The notes under the pieces were generated by a model that saw only the letters and a program-made list of their open reading frames with translations, was not told the DNA's origin and did not search any database. A program made the position numbers and the translations under genes. From NCBI RefSeq assembly GCF_003362805.1, contig NZ_QNQT01000001.1:186001-250000 (forward strand): a stretch of DNA of 64,000 bases, written 5' to 3'. The DNA comes from Neobacillus piezotolerans (GTDB lineage Bacteria > Bacillota > Bacilli > Bacillales > Cytobacillaceae). Shown in pieces: positions 8,369 to 17,611 of the stretch. Position 1 is the first letter of the stretch. Every line of letters begins with the position of its first letter.

Positions 8369-10879
8369 ATGAGTATGACTGAAAAAATCAACATTCTATT
8401 GGTAGATGACCGCCCTGAAAACCTTTTGGCTATGGAAGCAATTATTGAGCAAAGCGACTACCAAATAATTAAAGCCTTTTCTGGGGAAGAGGCCTTAAAG
8501 TATTTACTTAAGTTTGATTTTGCTTTGATTTTGCTTGATGTCCAAATGCCTGATTTGGATGGATTTGATACGGCCAAAATCATTAAGGCGCGGGAGAAAA
8601 CCAAAAATGTTCCAATTCTATTCATAACAGCGAATAATTTGGATTCTGAGTATATTTTTAAAGGGTATTCAGTAGGCGCTATCGATTATATTTTAAAGCC
8701 ATTTGATCCTTTTCTCCTGAAGGCAAAAGTAGATGGGTTTGTCGAGATTTATAGATTAAATCAGCAGATTCTTCAACAATCCATTCGGTTAAAGGAGAAA
8801 ACAAAGGAACTGCAAGAAATTAATTTGGAATTGGAAAATTCAACTTCTAAATTGAGAAAATCGGAAGCTTTGGCAAATGTAATAAGCGAAACCTCTCTTG
8901 ATACGATGATCAACATAAATGAGTCAGGTTCAATAGTAAAGGTAAATCCAGCCATTTATAAAATGTTTGGTTATGAAGAACACGAAATCCTTGGCGAAAA
9001 AATTTCTTTATTATTTTCATATCAATCAAACCGAGCAATAAAAGAAATTTTAAAAGCGATCGAACGGTTGGAAACTATTATTGGCAATGAAAATAATAAA
9101 GAGTTAACTGCTTTAAGGAAAGATGGCACAGAATTCCCGGTTGAAATACAAATAGGGAAAAGGTTTGTTCAAAGTGAGTTCATTGTGGCTGTTACAATTA
9201 GGGATGTTACAAGTAAGAAAAAATATGAAAAAAACTTGAAGCATATGGCGTATCACGACTGGTTAACCGATCTTCCCAACCGCAGATATTTTACAAAACA
9301 ATTACGGGATATGATTTCAGAGGCGAAACAATCAAATGAACAATTGGCTCTCCTGTATATTGATATGGATAGTTTAAAATATATTAACGATTCTCTGGGA
9401 CATATTATAGGCGATAAAGTGATTCGGGAATTTGCTGAAAGGCTGAAAAAATTTATAAATAAAGAAGACTTCATTGCAAGAATTGGCGGAGATGAATTCA
9501 ATATCATTTTAAGCAAAACAAATAGAGAGCAAGCAATCGATATTGCAGAAACAATTTTGGAAGATTTCACAACGCCGATCTTTTTTGATACATACGAATT
9601 GTTTATTACAGCCTGCATTGGGATAAGTATTTTTCCTTTCGATGGTGAAGACTCCATTACATTAATGAAAAATGCTGATGCTGCTTTATACCGTGCTAAA
9701 CAGCAGGGGAATCACAAATACAAAATGTTTCATTCCGGAATTAATATGCAGTCCTATCGGTCTTTTATTTTGCGAAATGATCTTCGGAAGGCAATTGAAA
9801 GAAATGAGCTGAAATTGGTTTACCAACCGCGTATAGATATAGCAACAGGCAGGGTGACCAGTGCTGAAGCGCTTCTACGCTGGCAGCATTCAGATTGGGG
9901 ATTAATTTCTCCCCAAGAGTTTATTCCGCTTGCGGAAGAAAGCGGGCAAATTGTAGAAATAGGAAACTGGGTCCTTGAAGCTGTATGCCAACAAATTCAG
10001 GACTGGAAAGAAGCGGGGTTGCCTATCGTTCGAATCGCTGTTAACTTTTCCGCGCAGCAATTTTTACAAAAGGACCTTTTGAAAACCTTTGCTCAGATTA
10101 CGAAGGAGAGAGAAATTAGTCCAAAAATGCTGGAAGTGGAAATTACAGAAACGGTGATTATGGGGAATGAGTCCAACATTATAAAAACATTGAACGGCTT
10201 AAGGGAAATGGGAATCTGGATAAGCATAGATGACTTCGGCACAGGCTATTCCTCACTTAGCTATTTAAGGAGCCTGCCGGTACAGTCGTTAAAAATTGAC
10301 AGGTCTTTTATAATAGACGCTTCAAATTGCATTCCTTTAATTTCAACGATTATTTCACTCGCCAAAAGTATGGATTTAACTGTAGTGGCTGAAGGAGTGG
10401 AAACAGAAGAACATTTGAATTTATTAAGAGACCTGAAGTGTGATGAATTCCAGGGATACTTAGTAAGCCCTCCAATATTTCCAAAGGAGTTCGAAAGCTT
10501 TCTAATAAATATTGGGCCAGTAATAAACCATAAAGGTCTAATTCAGCCAGTTGCTGAAAAAAAACAGGATAAAACGGTTCAAACATACACCCCAATTGAA
10601 AAGCAAAGTGCAAATTTAAATAAGGATATACTGACTGCCGCTTTAAATCGGACAAGGGATGTGTATATGATTTCAGCCAGGGAAATGGACGTCTTCGAAT
10701 TACTTGTTGAGGGATTGAGCAATAAAGAAATTTCCGAACGGTTATTTATTAGTGAACATACAGTTAAAAACCATATTACGCGTATTTTTCAAAAGCTGAC
10801 TGTAAGTGACCGTTTGCAAGCCATGGCAAAACTCTATCAAGCCTGCATTGAAGAGGGCAAAAGCCATCAATTACATTAA
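8369..10879 (+). CDS. Response regulator with PAS, GGDEF, EAL and C-terminal LuxR-type HTH domains
   Basis: 836 residues. Domains in order: REC (1-125, phospho-acceptor Asp57 in LLDVQMPD, Lys in ILKPFD), coiled linker, PAS (about 165-285), GGDEF (about 295-455, intact RIGGDEF at 373-377), EAL (about 465-710, E500-A-L, then DDFGTGYSS, KIDRSF and AEGVET), and a LuxR-family HTH (about 772-832, GLSNKEISERLFISEHTVKN). Both catalytic signatures look complete, so it could make and degrade c-di-GMP, while the terminal HTH should bind DNA. ATG 8369 follows AGGGGTG. It is first in an operon with the hybrid kinase (22-bp gap) and CheR, so the kinase is the likely phosphodonor. Combining all five domains is unusual; single c-di-GMP enzymes normally lack a LuxR domain. 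Confidence 0.93.
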   Translation: MSMTEKINILLVDDRPENLLAMEAIIEQSDYQIIKAFSGEEALKYLLKFDFALILLDVQMPDLDGFDTAKIIKAREKTKNVPILFITANNLDSEYIFKGYSVGAIDYILKPFDPFLLKAKVDGFVEIYRLNQQILQQSIRLKEKTKELQEINLELENSTSKLRKSEALANVISETSLDTMININESGSIVKVNPAIYKMFGYEEHEILGEKISLLFSYQSNRAIKEILKAIERLETIIGNENNKELTALRKDGTEFPVEIQIGKRFVQSEFIVAVTIRDVTSKKKYEKNLKHMAYHDWLTDLPNRRYFTKQLRDMISEAKQSNEQLALLYIDMDSLKYINDSLGHIIGDKVIREFAERLKKFINKEDFIARIGGDEFNIILSKTNREQAIDIAETILEDFTTPIFFDTYELFITACIGISIFPFDGEDSITLMKNADAALYRAKQQGNHKYKMFHSGINMQSYRSFILRNDLRKAIERNELKLVYQPRIDIATGRVTSAEALLRWQHSDWGLISPQEFIPLAEESGQIVEIGNWVLEAVCQQIQDWKEAGLPIVRIAVNFSAQQFLQKDLLKTFAQITKEREISPKMLEVEITETVIMGNESNIIKTLNGLREMGIWISIDDFGTGYSSLSYLRSLPVQSLKIDRSFIIDASNCIPLISTIISLAKSMDLTVVAEGVETEEHLNLLRDLKCDEFQGYLVSPPIFPKEFESFLINIGPVINHKGLIQPVAEKKQDKTVQTYTPIEKQSANLNKDILTAALNRTRDVYMISAREMDVFELLVEGLSNKEISERLFISEHTVKNHITRIFQKLTVSDRLQAMAKLYQACIEEGKSHQLH

Positions 10880-10901
10880 AAGCACGAATTGGGAGCGGGA
10901 A

Positions 10902-13900
10902 ATGAAAATCAAATCAAAAATGCTATTGGGGCTTAGTTCCAAACCTATTCTAGTTGTCCTTATAATTATAATAGGTTTGCTGGAAGTTACGAGTATTAAT
11001 AAATTGAATAAAGTTACTATAAACAATTATGAAATTTCTTTATTGGCCGAAGAAGTGCATAGGGATTTTAAGAATGAGGCCATTAGTTTAAGAAATATTA
11101 TCGTATTTACTAATGATGAATTGAGGCAAAAGGAATTATCCCACTTACAGATAAAAAATAATTCGTTAAATACAAAAATAGTTTATCTTGAACGTATGGT
11201 GCAAACAAAAGAACAAAGAGAAATTATTGAAGACATTCAAATGACTAACAGGGAATTTAACTTATATAGAAGCAAGGTAATCAGCCTTGTTTCAGAAGGA
11301 AAAAAGGAAGAAGCATCCACTTTAATCAGTGAAGAAGGGCATGCCATTCAAGAAAAATTAACTGCTGACCTCACTTTGCTTACCAATAGTTTACAAGAAA
11401 ACTTGACTGCATCATATAATAATGCCACGAAAAATATCCAGAAACTTATTGTTGTTTTGAGCTTAATCGCCTTATTAAGCATTATTCTTTCGGCCAGCTT
11501 TATTGTGAGAACCGTATGGGGCATTGCGTTTCGCTTAAGCAACGTATCTTCTATCATGAGCGACATTGCTAACGGAAAACTGGATTTAGGAACCCGGATT
11601 AATGTAAATTCCAAAGATGAAATAGATGATGTCGCAAAAGCGTTCAATCATTTAGCGGAATCCCTTGAGCAAAAAGTTAAACTTGAAAAAAGTTTATTAT
11701 GGAACAAATCGAATATAGCTGAAATTAATGCGGAATTAGTAGGTTTACATGGTTTGAAAAACCTGTCGGAAGCCTTCCTGAAAAAAGTTGCACCTTTAAT
11801 GGAGGCCTCCATGGGTAGTTTTTATGTAAAGGAAATGAATGATTCCACTAGCGAAACCCGCTATACACGATTTGCCTCATATGCAATGAATAAAGACTAT
11901 CAGGATACCTTTACCTTGGGGGAAGGGCTGATTGGGCAAGCAGCGGAAGAGAAATCTTCCATACTTCTTACCAAAATCCCTCCTCAGTACCCCAAAGTGA
12001 AATTCGGGGTTGGTGAGATGTCCGTGATGAATCTTTATGTGGCCCCTTTAAAAGTTGAAGATAATGTTGTTGCCATTTTGGAATTGGCTTCACTAAAACT
12101 TTTTACCAAAGAACATCAAACATTTTTAGAAGAATTAATAAAACTAGTGGCGATTATCCTTGAAAAAGAAATGGATAGAATTCGATTGGCCAGGATATTG
12201 GAGGAGACACAAAGTTTGATGGAAGAAGTTCAGGTGCAATCTGAAGAACTTCAATCACAGCAAGACGAACTAAAATTGATAAACGAAGAGTTGGAGGAAC
12301 AGACAATAGTACTCCGCGAATCTGAGGTGAAACTTCAGGTTCAACAGGAAGAACTTGAACAGACGAATTTTGAATTAAAGGAAAAGACTCTCATATTGGA
12401 AGATCAGAATAAGAAGTATGCTTTGAAAAACAAAGAACTCGAAAATGCCAGAAAACTACTCGAGGAAAAAGCAAATCAGCTTGCGATAAGTTCAAAATAT
12501 AAGTCTGAGTTTCTAGCAAATATGTCGCATGAATTAAGGACCCCGCTAAACAGCTTGCTTATCCTATCAAAATTATTGTCGGAGAACCGTGATGGAAATC
12601 TTACAGAGAAGCAAGTGGAGTTTTCTAAAACAATCCATTCTTCCGGGGACGATTTATTATCACTCATTGACGATATTCTTGATTTATCGAAGGTTGAATC
12701 TGGGAAAATGAATATCCAGCCTGTCCAAATGAAAATGCAGTCTATTATTGAAGTACTTGAATCCCGATTCCAGCCATTAGCGAATGAAAAAGGATTGAAA
12801 TTTACAATTATCCTTAAGGACGACGCGCCTTATACATTTTATACGGATGAAAAACGCTTGCTTCAAGTATTGAACAATTTATTATCCAATGCATTTAAAT
12901 TTACTGATAAAGGAGAAGTAAGGTTAGAGATTAGCTCCACTTCTAATGCAATAAATGGCATCGAATTTAAGGTAATGGATACGGGAATCGGGATTGCGAA
13001 GGATAAGCATGACCTCATCTTCGAGGCGTTTCAACAAGTGGACGGCACAACCAGCCGGAGATACGGGGGAACAGGGTTGGGCCTTTCGATTTGCAGGGAA
13101 ATGGCAAATTTATTGGGAGGCCGTATTCGTGTAGATAGTGAAGAGGGTAAAGGAAGTACCTTTATGTTCAGTTTGGAAGAATATAACCCACAAATACAAA
13201 ATGGGCGCGGTTCAGAGGGAAAAGAGGAAGTGGCGGCGGGTTTGGAAACTTCCAATGTTGATGTAAATACCGAAATAACTGCATCGCAACCCGTTCATCC
13301 AAATAGAAAGATTAACGCCTACAATGGACCTAGGGACCAAGTTAAAAGAATTTTAATCGTTGATGATGATAAAAGGCAGCGTAATGCTTTGATGGAATTG
13401 ATAGGAAATATGAATATTGTCATTAAAGCTGTCTCTACTGGCAAAGAAACAGTGGAAGAATTGAAAGTCAATCAATTCGACATATTGATTATGGATTTAG
13501 GATTAACCGATTCAGATGGATTTGAAATACTGAAAAAAATAAAAGAGAACAGTGATAACGATCAATTAAAGATAATCATCTATACGGGTAGGGACCTATC
13601 TTCAAAAGAAGAAATGGTTCTAAATCAATATGCCCACACCATTATCATTAAAGATAATATGGCGCCTCAGCGGCTAGTGGAAGAAATTAAGATACATTTA
13701 AATAATTTTAAAACCGATACTGTCCAATCCGAATCATTTGAGGATGTATCGAATAATCCTTACCCTCGGCTGAATGGGATAAAGGTTCTGCTAGTTGATG
13801 ATGATGTTCGGAATGTTTTTGCAATCTCAAGTTTTCTGGAACAGTATGGGGTTACGATTGCCTTTGCCGAAAATGGCCGTGAATGTCTTCAATTAATGAA

Positions 13901-14177
13901 CACCAATCCTGATTTTGATTTAATTTTAATGGATATAATGATGCCCGAAATGGATGGTTATGAAACAATAAAAGCTATTAGGGCTATGGGTGATTTTGAT
14001 TCATTGCCAATTATTGCTTTGACTGCCAAGGCGATGAAGGAAGACCGAGAGAACTGTATGGAAGCTGGCGCGTCCGATTATATTGTAAAACCATTCAACC
14101 CTGAGCAATTAATCTCGTTAATACAAGTATGGCTTTATCCTCAAGAAGGTAATAAAAATGGATTTGACAAAAACTGA
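10902..14177 (+). CDS. Hybrid sensor histidine kinase with HAMP, GAF and two receiver domains
   Basis: 1,091 residues from the ATG at 10902, which follows GGGAGCGGG; an upstream in-frame ATG at 10806 lies inside the previous gene. Parts in order: TM1 (about 13-30), an extracytoplasmic helical domain of about 150 residues (4HB/CHASE3-like), TM2 (about 180-205), HAMP, GAF (about 265-420), a long Glu/Gln-rich coiled coil, HisKA (MSHELRTP, His543), HATPase_c (DTGIGI, GGTGLGLS), REC1 (Asp865, MDLGLTDSDG) and REC2 (Asp1011, MDIMMPEMDG, Lys in IVKPFN). It reads on into cheR with a 20-bp overlap. The layout resembles RsbK of the B. cereus group, a hybrid kinase methylated by a linked CheR protein. 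The ligand is unknown. Confidence 0.9.
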   Translation: MKIKSKMLLGLSSKPILVVLIIIIGLLEVTSINKLNKVTINNYEISLLAEEVHRDFKNEAISLRNIIVFTNDELRQKELSHLQIKNNSLNTKIVYLERMVQTKEQREIIEDIQMTNREFNLYRSKVISLVSEGKKEEASTLISEEGHAIQEKLTADLTLLTNSLQENLTASYNNATKNIQKLIVVLSLIALLSIILSASFIVRTVWGIAFRLSNVSSIMSDIANGKLDLGTRINVNSKDEIDDVAKAFNHLAESLEQKVKLEKSLLWNKSNIAEINAELVGLHGLKNLSEAFLKKVAPLMEASMGSFYVKEMNDSTSETRYTRFASYAMNKDYQDTFTLGEGLIGQAAEEKSSILLTKIPPQYPKVKFGVGEMSVMNLYVAPLKVEDNVVAILELASLKLFTKEHQTFLEELIKLVAIILEKEMDRIRLARILEETQSLMEEVQVQSEELQSQQDELKLINEELEEQTIVLRESEVKLQVQQEELEQTNFELKEKTLILEDQNKKYALKNKELENARKLLEEKANQLAISSKYKSEFLANMSHELRTPLNSLLILSKLLSENRDGNLTEKQVEFSKTIHSSGDDLLSLIDDILDLSKVESGKMNIQPVQMKMQSIIEVLESRFQPLANEKGLKFTIILKDDAPYTFYTDEKRLLQVLNNLLSNAFKFTDKGEVRLEISSTSNAINGIEFKVMDTGIGIAKDKHDLIFEAFQQVDGTTSRRYGGTGLGLSICREMANLLGGRIRVDSEEGKGSTFMFSLEEYNPQIQNGRGSEGKEEVAAGLETSNVDVNTEITASQPVHPNRKINAYNGPRDQVKRILIVDDDKRQRNALMELIGNMNIVIKAVSTGKETVEELKVNQFDILIMDLGLTDSDGFEILKKIKENSDNDQLKIIIYTGRDLSSKEEMVLNQYAHTIIIKDNMAPQRLVEEIKIHLNNFKTDTVQSESFEDVSNNPYPRLNGIKVLLVDDDVRNVFAISSFLEQYGVTIAFAENGRECLQLMNTNPDFDLILMDIMMPEMDGYETIKAIRAMGDFDSLPIIALTAKAMKEDRENCMEAGASDYIVKPFNPEQLISLIQVWLYPQEGNKNGFDKN

Positions 14178-15012
14178 CAATAATCATAATTCATTGGATG
14201 CCTTGGAAAAGATAGAAATTGACTTGCTTTTACAAGCAATTTATTCATGGTGCGGGTATGATTACCGAAATTACTCTTATAATTCAATTAGGAGAAGAGT
14301 TTGGAATAGGGTCCACGCTGAAAAATTGACAACTATTTCAGGACTGATTGAAAAGGTATTACATGACTCTGCCTGTTTAAAAAGGCTAATTTCCGATTTC
14401 TCTATAAATGTTACAGAGATGTTTAGGGATCCTTTGTTCTTCAAGGAATTTAGAGAAAAGGTAGTACCAATACTTCGAACTTACCCCTCAATTCGCATTT
14501 GGCATGCGGGATGTTCGACGGGGGAAGAAGTTTTTTCTATGGCAATGCTATTGCACGAGGAAGGTATTTATGAAAAAGCCAAAATATATGCCACAGATAT
14601 AAACTCTGACGTTCTAAAGGCGGCCAAATCAGGCGTTTTTTCGCTGGAAAATATGAGGAAATACACGAATAATTATATTGCTTCCGGTGGGGAGCGATCC
14701 TTTTCGGATTATTACCAAGTTACTGGTGATGGAGTGAAATTTCATTCGTTTTTATCAAAGAATATCGTGTTCGCGCAGCATAACTTGGTAACCGACCGTT
14801 CCTTTAATGAATTTCATGTGATTTTCTGCAGGAATGTTTTAATCTATTTCAATAAAGATTTACAGCAAATGGTACACAATCTTTTTTACGAAAGTTTAAG
14901 CATGCTTGGATTCCTTGGATTAGGTGATAAGGAAACGATTTCTTATACCGAAAAAGCGGAGTGCTTTGAGAATGTCAGCCATGGACAAAAGCTTTATAGA
15001 AAGATTAGATAA
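14158..15012 (+). CDS. CheR-type protein-glutamate methyltransferase
   Basis: 284 residues. It has the CheR N-terminal helical part, then FSINVTEMFRDP, the SAM-binding segment IWHAGCSTGEEVFSMAM, and FCRNVLIYF, all diagnostic of CheR. It uses S-adenosylmethionine to methylate glutamates on a signalling partner. The gene overlaps the kinase by 20 bp and no chemoreceptor, CheA or CheB is nearby. The expected substrate is therefore the adjacent kinase, as for RsbM and RsbK of B. cereus (inference). A terminator follows 12 bp after the stop, ending the three-gene operon. Confidence 0.92.
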   Translation: MDLTKTDNNHNSLDALEKIEIDLLLQAIYSWCGYDYRNYSYNSIRRRVWNRVHAEKLTTISGLIEKVLHDSACLKRLISDFSINVTEMFRDPLFFKEFREKVVPILRTYPSIRIWHAGCSTGEEVFSMAMLLHEEGIYEKAKIYATDINSDVLKAAKSGVFSLENMRKYTNNYIASGGERSFSDYYQVTGDGVKFHSFLSKNIVFAQHNLVTDRSFNEFHVIFCRNVLIYFNKDLQQMVHNLFYESLSMLGFLGLGDKETISYTEKAECFENVSHGQKLYRKIR

Positions 15013-15024
15013 CGATTATTAATG

Positions 15025-15051
15025 AGGACCTATCACAAAGGTCCTTTTTTT
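15025..15051 (+). terminator. Rho-independent terminator of REC/kinase/cheR operon
   Basis: The 7-bp stem AGGACCT/AGGTCCT with a 7-nt loop is followed by seven T residues. Confidence 0.88.
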
Positions 15052-15306
15052 GTTTTTCCCGAAAGAAATTGAATAGGAAGGGAGGCCTATTCTTCACTAA
15101 CAAGAGGAAATAGGAAGAGGGGGGGATTATTTTTTCCGACAAAATTATACATAATCAAAGTAGTTTACAACACGGAGACGTCGTTTAAAGAGTTAACGGC
15201 CTAGATTAGATGTGGGAAGATAGCTCTTGTGGAGCGTGAGCGTTAAGCTTGTAGTCATTTAGTGCCTGGATCTATAAAAATAATCTGCTATCGGGGGATT
15301 TGAAGG
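15052..15306 (+). other. Leader region of the PAS-GGDEF-EAL gene
   Basis: About 250 bp without a coding frame. The 15175-15290 part is less AT-rich than its surroundings and has several short complementary segments, so a structured leader is possible. The conserved GEMM-I c-di-GMP riboswitch core was looked for and not found. No promoter is called. Confidence 0.3.
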
Positions 15307-17511
15307 ATGAGTATGCTTAAAACGTTATTTAAACCTGAAAAAAAAATTACCTGCAAATCTACTCGAACAGTAATGGGTAGACCTATGGATACCACAGGTG
15401 GTTTTATGGATACGGCTAATAACGCCAAAGATAATGAAACAATTTTAAAAATAGAAAAAAGCTTGGATATGGCCCACGAAGTAGCAAATATAGCTAGTTG
15501 GGATTATGAAACTGATCGTGATTATGTCTTTGGATCTGAAGCATTGTTTTCCATACTTGGTATGAATCAGCATAAGATGATAGACACCACTTATCCAAAT
15601 ATGCTTGAGATGGTTCTAGAAGATGACCGTAATGTGTTTGACTATCATTTCCAGAATACCAAGAAGACTGGGAAAAGAATGGAGCTTAAATTTAGGGTCA
15701 AGCGGGCCGATGGTACGATGATAACGGTACAACTGAGAGCAGAGGCTATAAAAGACGAAAATGGTAAGGTATCCCGGATCTTTGGGGTTTTGAGGGATAT
15801 TTCAAATGATCTATTGAAAGAAACCAAATTGAAAGAAAGTGAAGAGAAGTTAGAGAAGATTGCAAGCAGCCTGGATGTTGGTATATGGTCATATGACTTT
15901 GAATTAGAACGAATGGTGTATGTTTCACACGGGGTTGAGGCGATAACCGGTGAAAGAAATGAACTTTTGCTATTGGGTGAAAGAAAATGGAAGGATTATA
16001 TACATCACGAAGATTTAGAAAAATATCAAAGCAACTATAGTAAACTCCGACAAGCCAAAACAATTATTCACCAATATAGGATAATTGATGTGTATGGGAT
16101 TGAGAAATGGATAGAGGATCGGGTATTCCCAATAAGCAACTCAAGAGGGGAACTTATTAGACTTGATGGAATTGTGCAGGATATTAGCGAAAGAAAATTG
16201 CTCGAAGAAAAAATGAATTATTATGCCTTCCATGACAATTTAACTGATTTGCCAAACAGGAGAAAGTTGATTGAAGTTTTAACCGGAATGGTATCATGTC
16301 ATAATAAATTTTCTTTATTGTATATCGATTTGGATATGTTTAAAAATGTAAATGACCGTTTAGGGTCCAGAATTGGGGACCAGCTCCTCCAAGAACTTAC
16401 TAAACGGCTAACCGCCAAATATACTAATTTAGGGGAGTTCTATCGAATAGGTGGAGATAAATTTGCGCTTATTTTAAGACAAATGACCGAACCTTCCAGA
16501 TTAAACTTAATTGGAAGGGAGATTATTGATTCAATTAGACAGGTTTTTTATATAGAAGGGTTTGAAATCCATATTACAGCAAGTATAGGAATGAGCATCC
16601 ATCCTACAGATGGACAAACAGTAGAGGATTTAGAATTGAACACAGAGGTTGCTTTACGGAGGGCTAAAGAACTTGGAAAGAATAGGCTGCAGCTTTATAC
16701 GGAGAGCCTAAGTATTGAAACGTTTAAATTGTTTTCTTTGGAAAGTGATTTAAGAAAGGCCATATTACTGGAAGACTTTATATTGCATTATCAGCCAAGA
16801 GTAAATACTTTAACGGGCGACGTAGTGGCTGCCGAGGCACTCATACGATGGAATCATCCCTTATTTGGGTTGATTTCTCCTGCCGAATTTATACCCATAG
16901 CTGAAGAAAGCAACCTGATAGATCAAATTAGTTTCTGGGTGATTGAACAAGTTTGCAAGGTACAAAGACAATTGATTCAAAGCGGAGATAACATAGTTCC
17001 AGTTTCAGTGAATCTGTCAGCAAAAACCATAATGAGAGCTGATTTGATTCCAACCATTCTTAATTATTTGGAGAGATACGGAATCGAGCCAAATTTATTG
17101 GAAATTGAGATTACAGAAAACACGATGATTAAAGCGGAAATGGCAGCTATATCTGCAATCGAAAAGTTAAAAGAAATCGGCATTGCAATTTCATTGGATG
17201 ATTTTGGAACAGGTTACTCTTCTATCAGCTATTTAAAAAAGTTTAAGGTGAATTATATAAAAATAGATCGGTCATTTATTACAAGTATGCTCGTGAGTCA
17301 GGAAGACGCACGCATAGTAGAATCAATTCATTTATTAGCGAAAGGATTTAATTTAAAGGTAGTGGCCGAAGGAGTGGAGACTACAGAGCAATTAAAAAGG
17401 TTAAAACAATTAAATTGCCATTATATACAGGGCTATTTATTTAGTAAGCCAATAGATGAAGAACAATTTTTAAAGATTATATCGAACAATTCTAGACTTC
17501 TATATGCTTAA
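15307..17511 (+). CDS. PAS-PAS-degenerate GGDEF-EAL protein, probable c-di-GMP phosphodiesterase
   Basis: 734 residues, soluble. PAS1 (about 55-175, with a PAC motif FGVLRDISND), PAS2 (about 178-300, DGIVQDISER), GGDEF-like domain (about 310-470) and EAL (about 475-725). The cyclase signature reads RIGGDKF (382-386): Lys replaces the catalytic Glu, so cyclase activity is doubtful and the domain may only bind GTP. The EAL half is complete (E510-A-L, EITENTMI, DDFGTGYSS, KIDRSF, AEGVET), which predicts c-di-GMP hydrolysis. ATG 15307 has GGGGG 8 bp upstream; ATG 15313 with AAGGA is an alternative start. It stands alone between the kinase operon and a FapA-like gene. Confidence 0.9.
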   Translation: MSMLKTLFKPEKKITCKSTRTVMGRPMDTTGGFMDTANNAKDNETILKIEKSLDMAHEVANIASWDYETDRDYVFGSEALFSILGMNQHKMIDTTYPNMLEMVLEDDRNVFDYHFQNTKKTGKRMELKFRVKRADGTMITVQLRAEAIKDENGKVSRIFGVLRDISNDLLKETKLKESEEKLEKIASSLDVGIWSYDFELERMVYVSHGVEAITGERNELLLLGERKWKDYIHHEDLEKYQSNYSKLRQAKTIIHQYRIIDVYGIEKWIEDRVFPISNSRGELIRLDGIVQDISERKLLEEKMNYYAFHDNLTDLPNRRKLIEVLTGMVSCHNKFSLLYIDLDMFKNVNDRLGSRIGDQLLQELTKRLTAKYTNLGEFYRIGGDKFALILRQMTEPSRLNLIGREIIDSIRQVFYIEGFEIHITASIGMSIHPTDGQTVEDLELNTEVALRRAKELGKNRLQLYTESLSIETFKLFSLESDLRKAILLEDFILHYQPRVNTLTGDVVAAEALIRWNHPLFGLISPAEFIPIAEESNLIDQISFWVIEQVCKVQRQLIQSGDNIVPVSVNLSAKTIMRADLIPTILNYLERYGIEPNLLEIEITENTMIKAEMAAISAIEKLKEIGIAISLDDFGTGYSSISYLKKFKVNYIKIDRSFITSMLVSQEDARIVESIHLLAKGFNLKVVAEGVETTEQLKRLKQLNCHYIQGYLFSKPIDEEQFLKIISNNSRLLYA

Positions 17512-17555
17512 ATTTTTTTATAAGGCAACCCCTGACAGTATTTAAAAAGGAGGGT

Positions 17556-17600
17556 ATGGAAATTATCCAGGCCTCTTCAGAAACTGGAGAAGAAACTTAG
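17556..17600 (+). CDS. Possible 14-residue leader peptide before the FapA-like gene
   Basis: ATG 17556 lies just after AAAAAGGAGGGT and opens MEIIQASSETGEET, stopping at TAG 17598-17600. That stop overlaps the AGGAG ribosome binding site of the next gene, an arrangement that could couple translation. The spacing between AGGAGG and the ATG (2 nt) is shorter than usual, so this may be chance. Confidence 0.2.
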   Translation: MEIIQASSETGEET

Positions 17601-17611
17601 GAGTGACATTC

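Noticed and set aside
15052-15306. c-di-GMP (GEMM-I) riboswitch before the PAS-GGDEF-EAL gene
   Set aside because: The conserved core sequences of GEMM-I were looked for and are not present; only unspecific short complementarity is seen.
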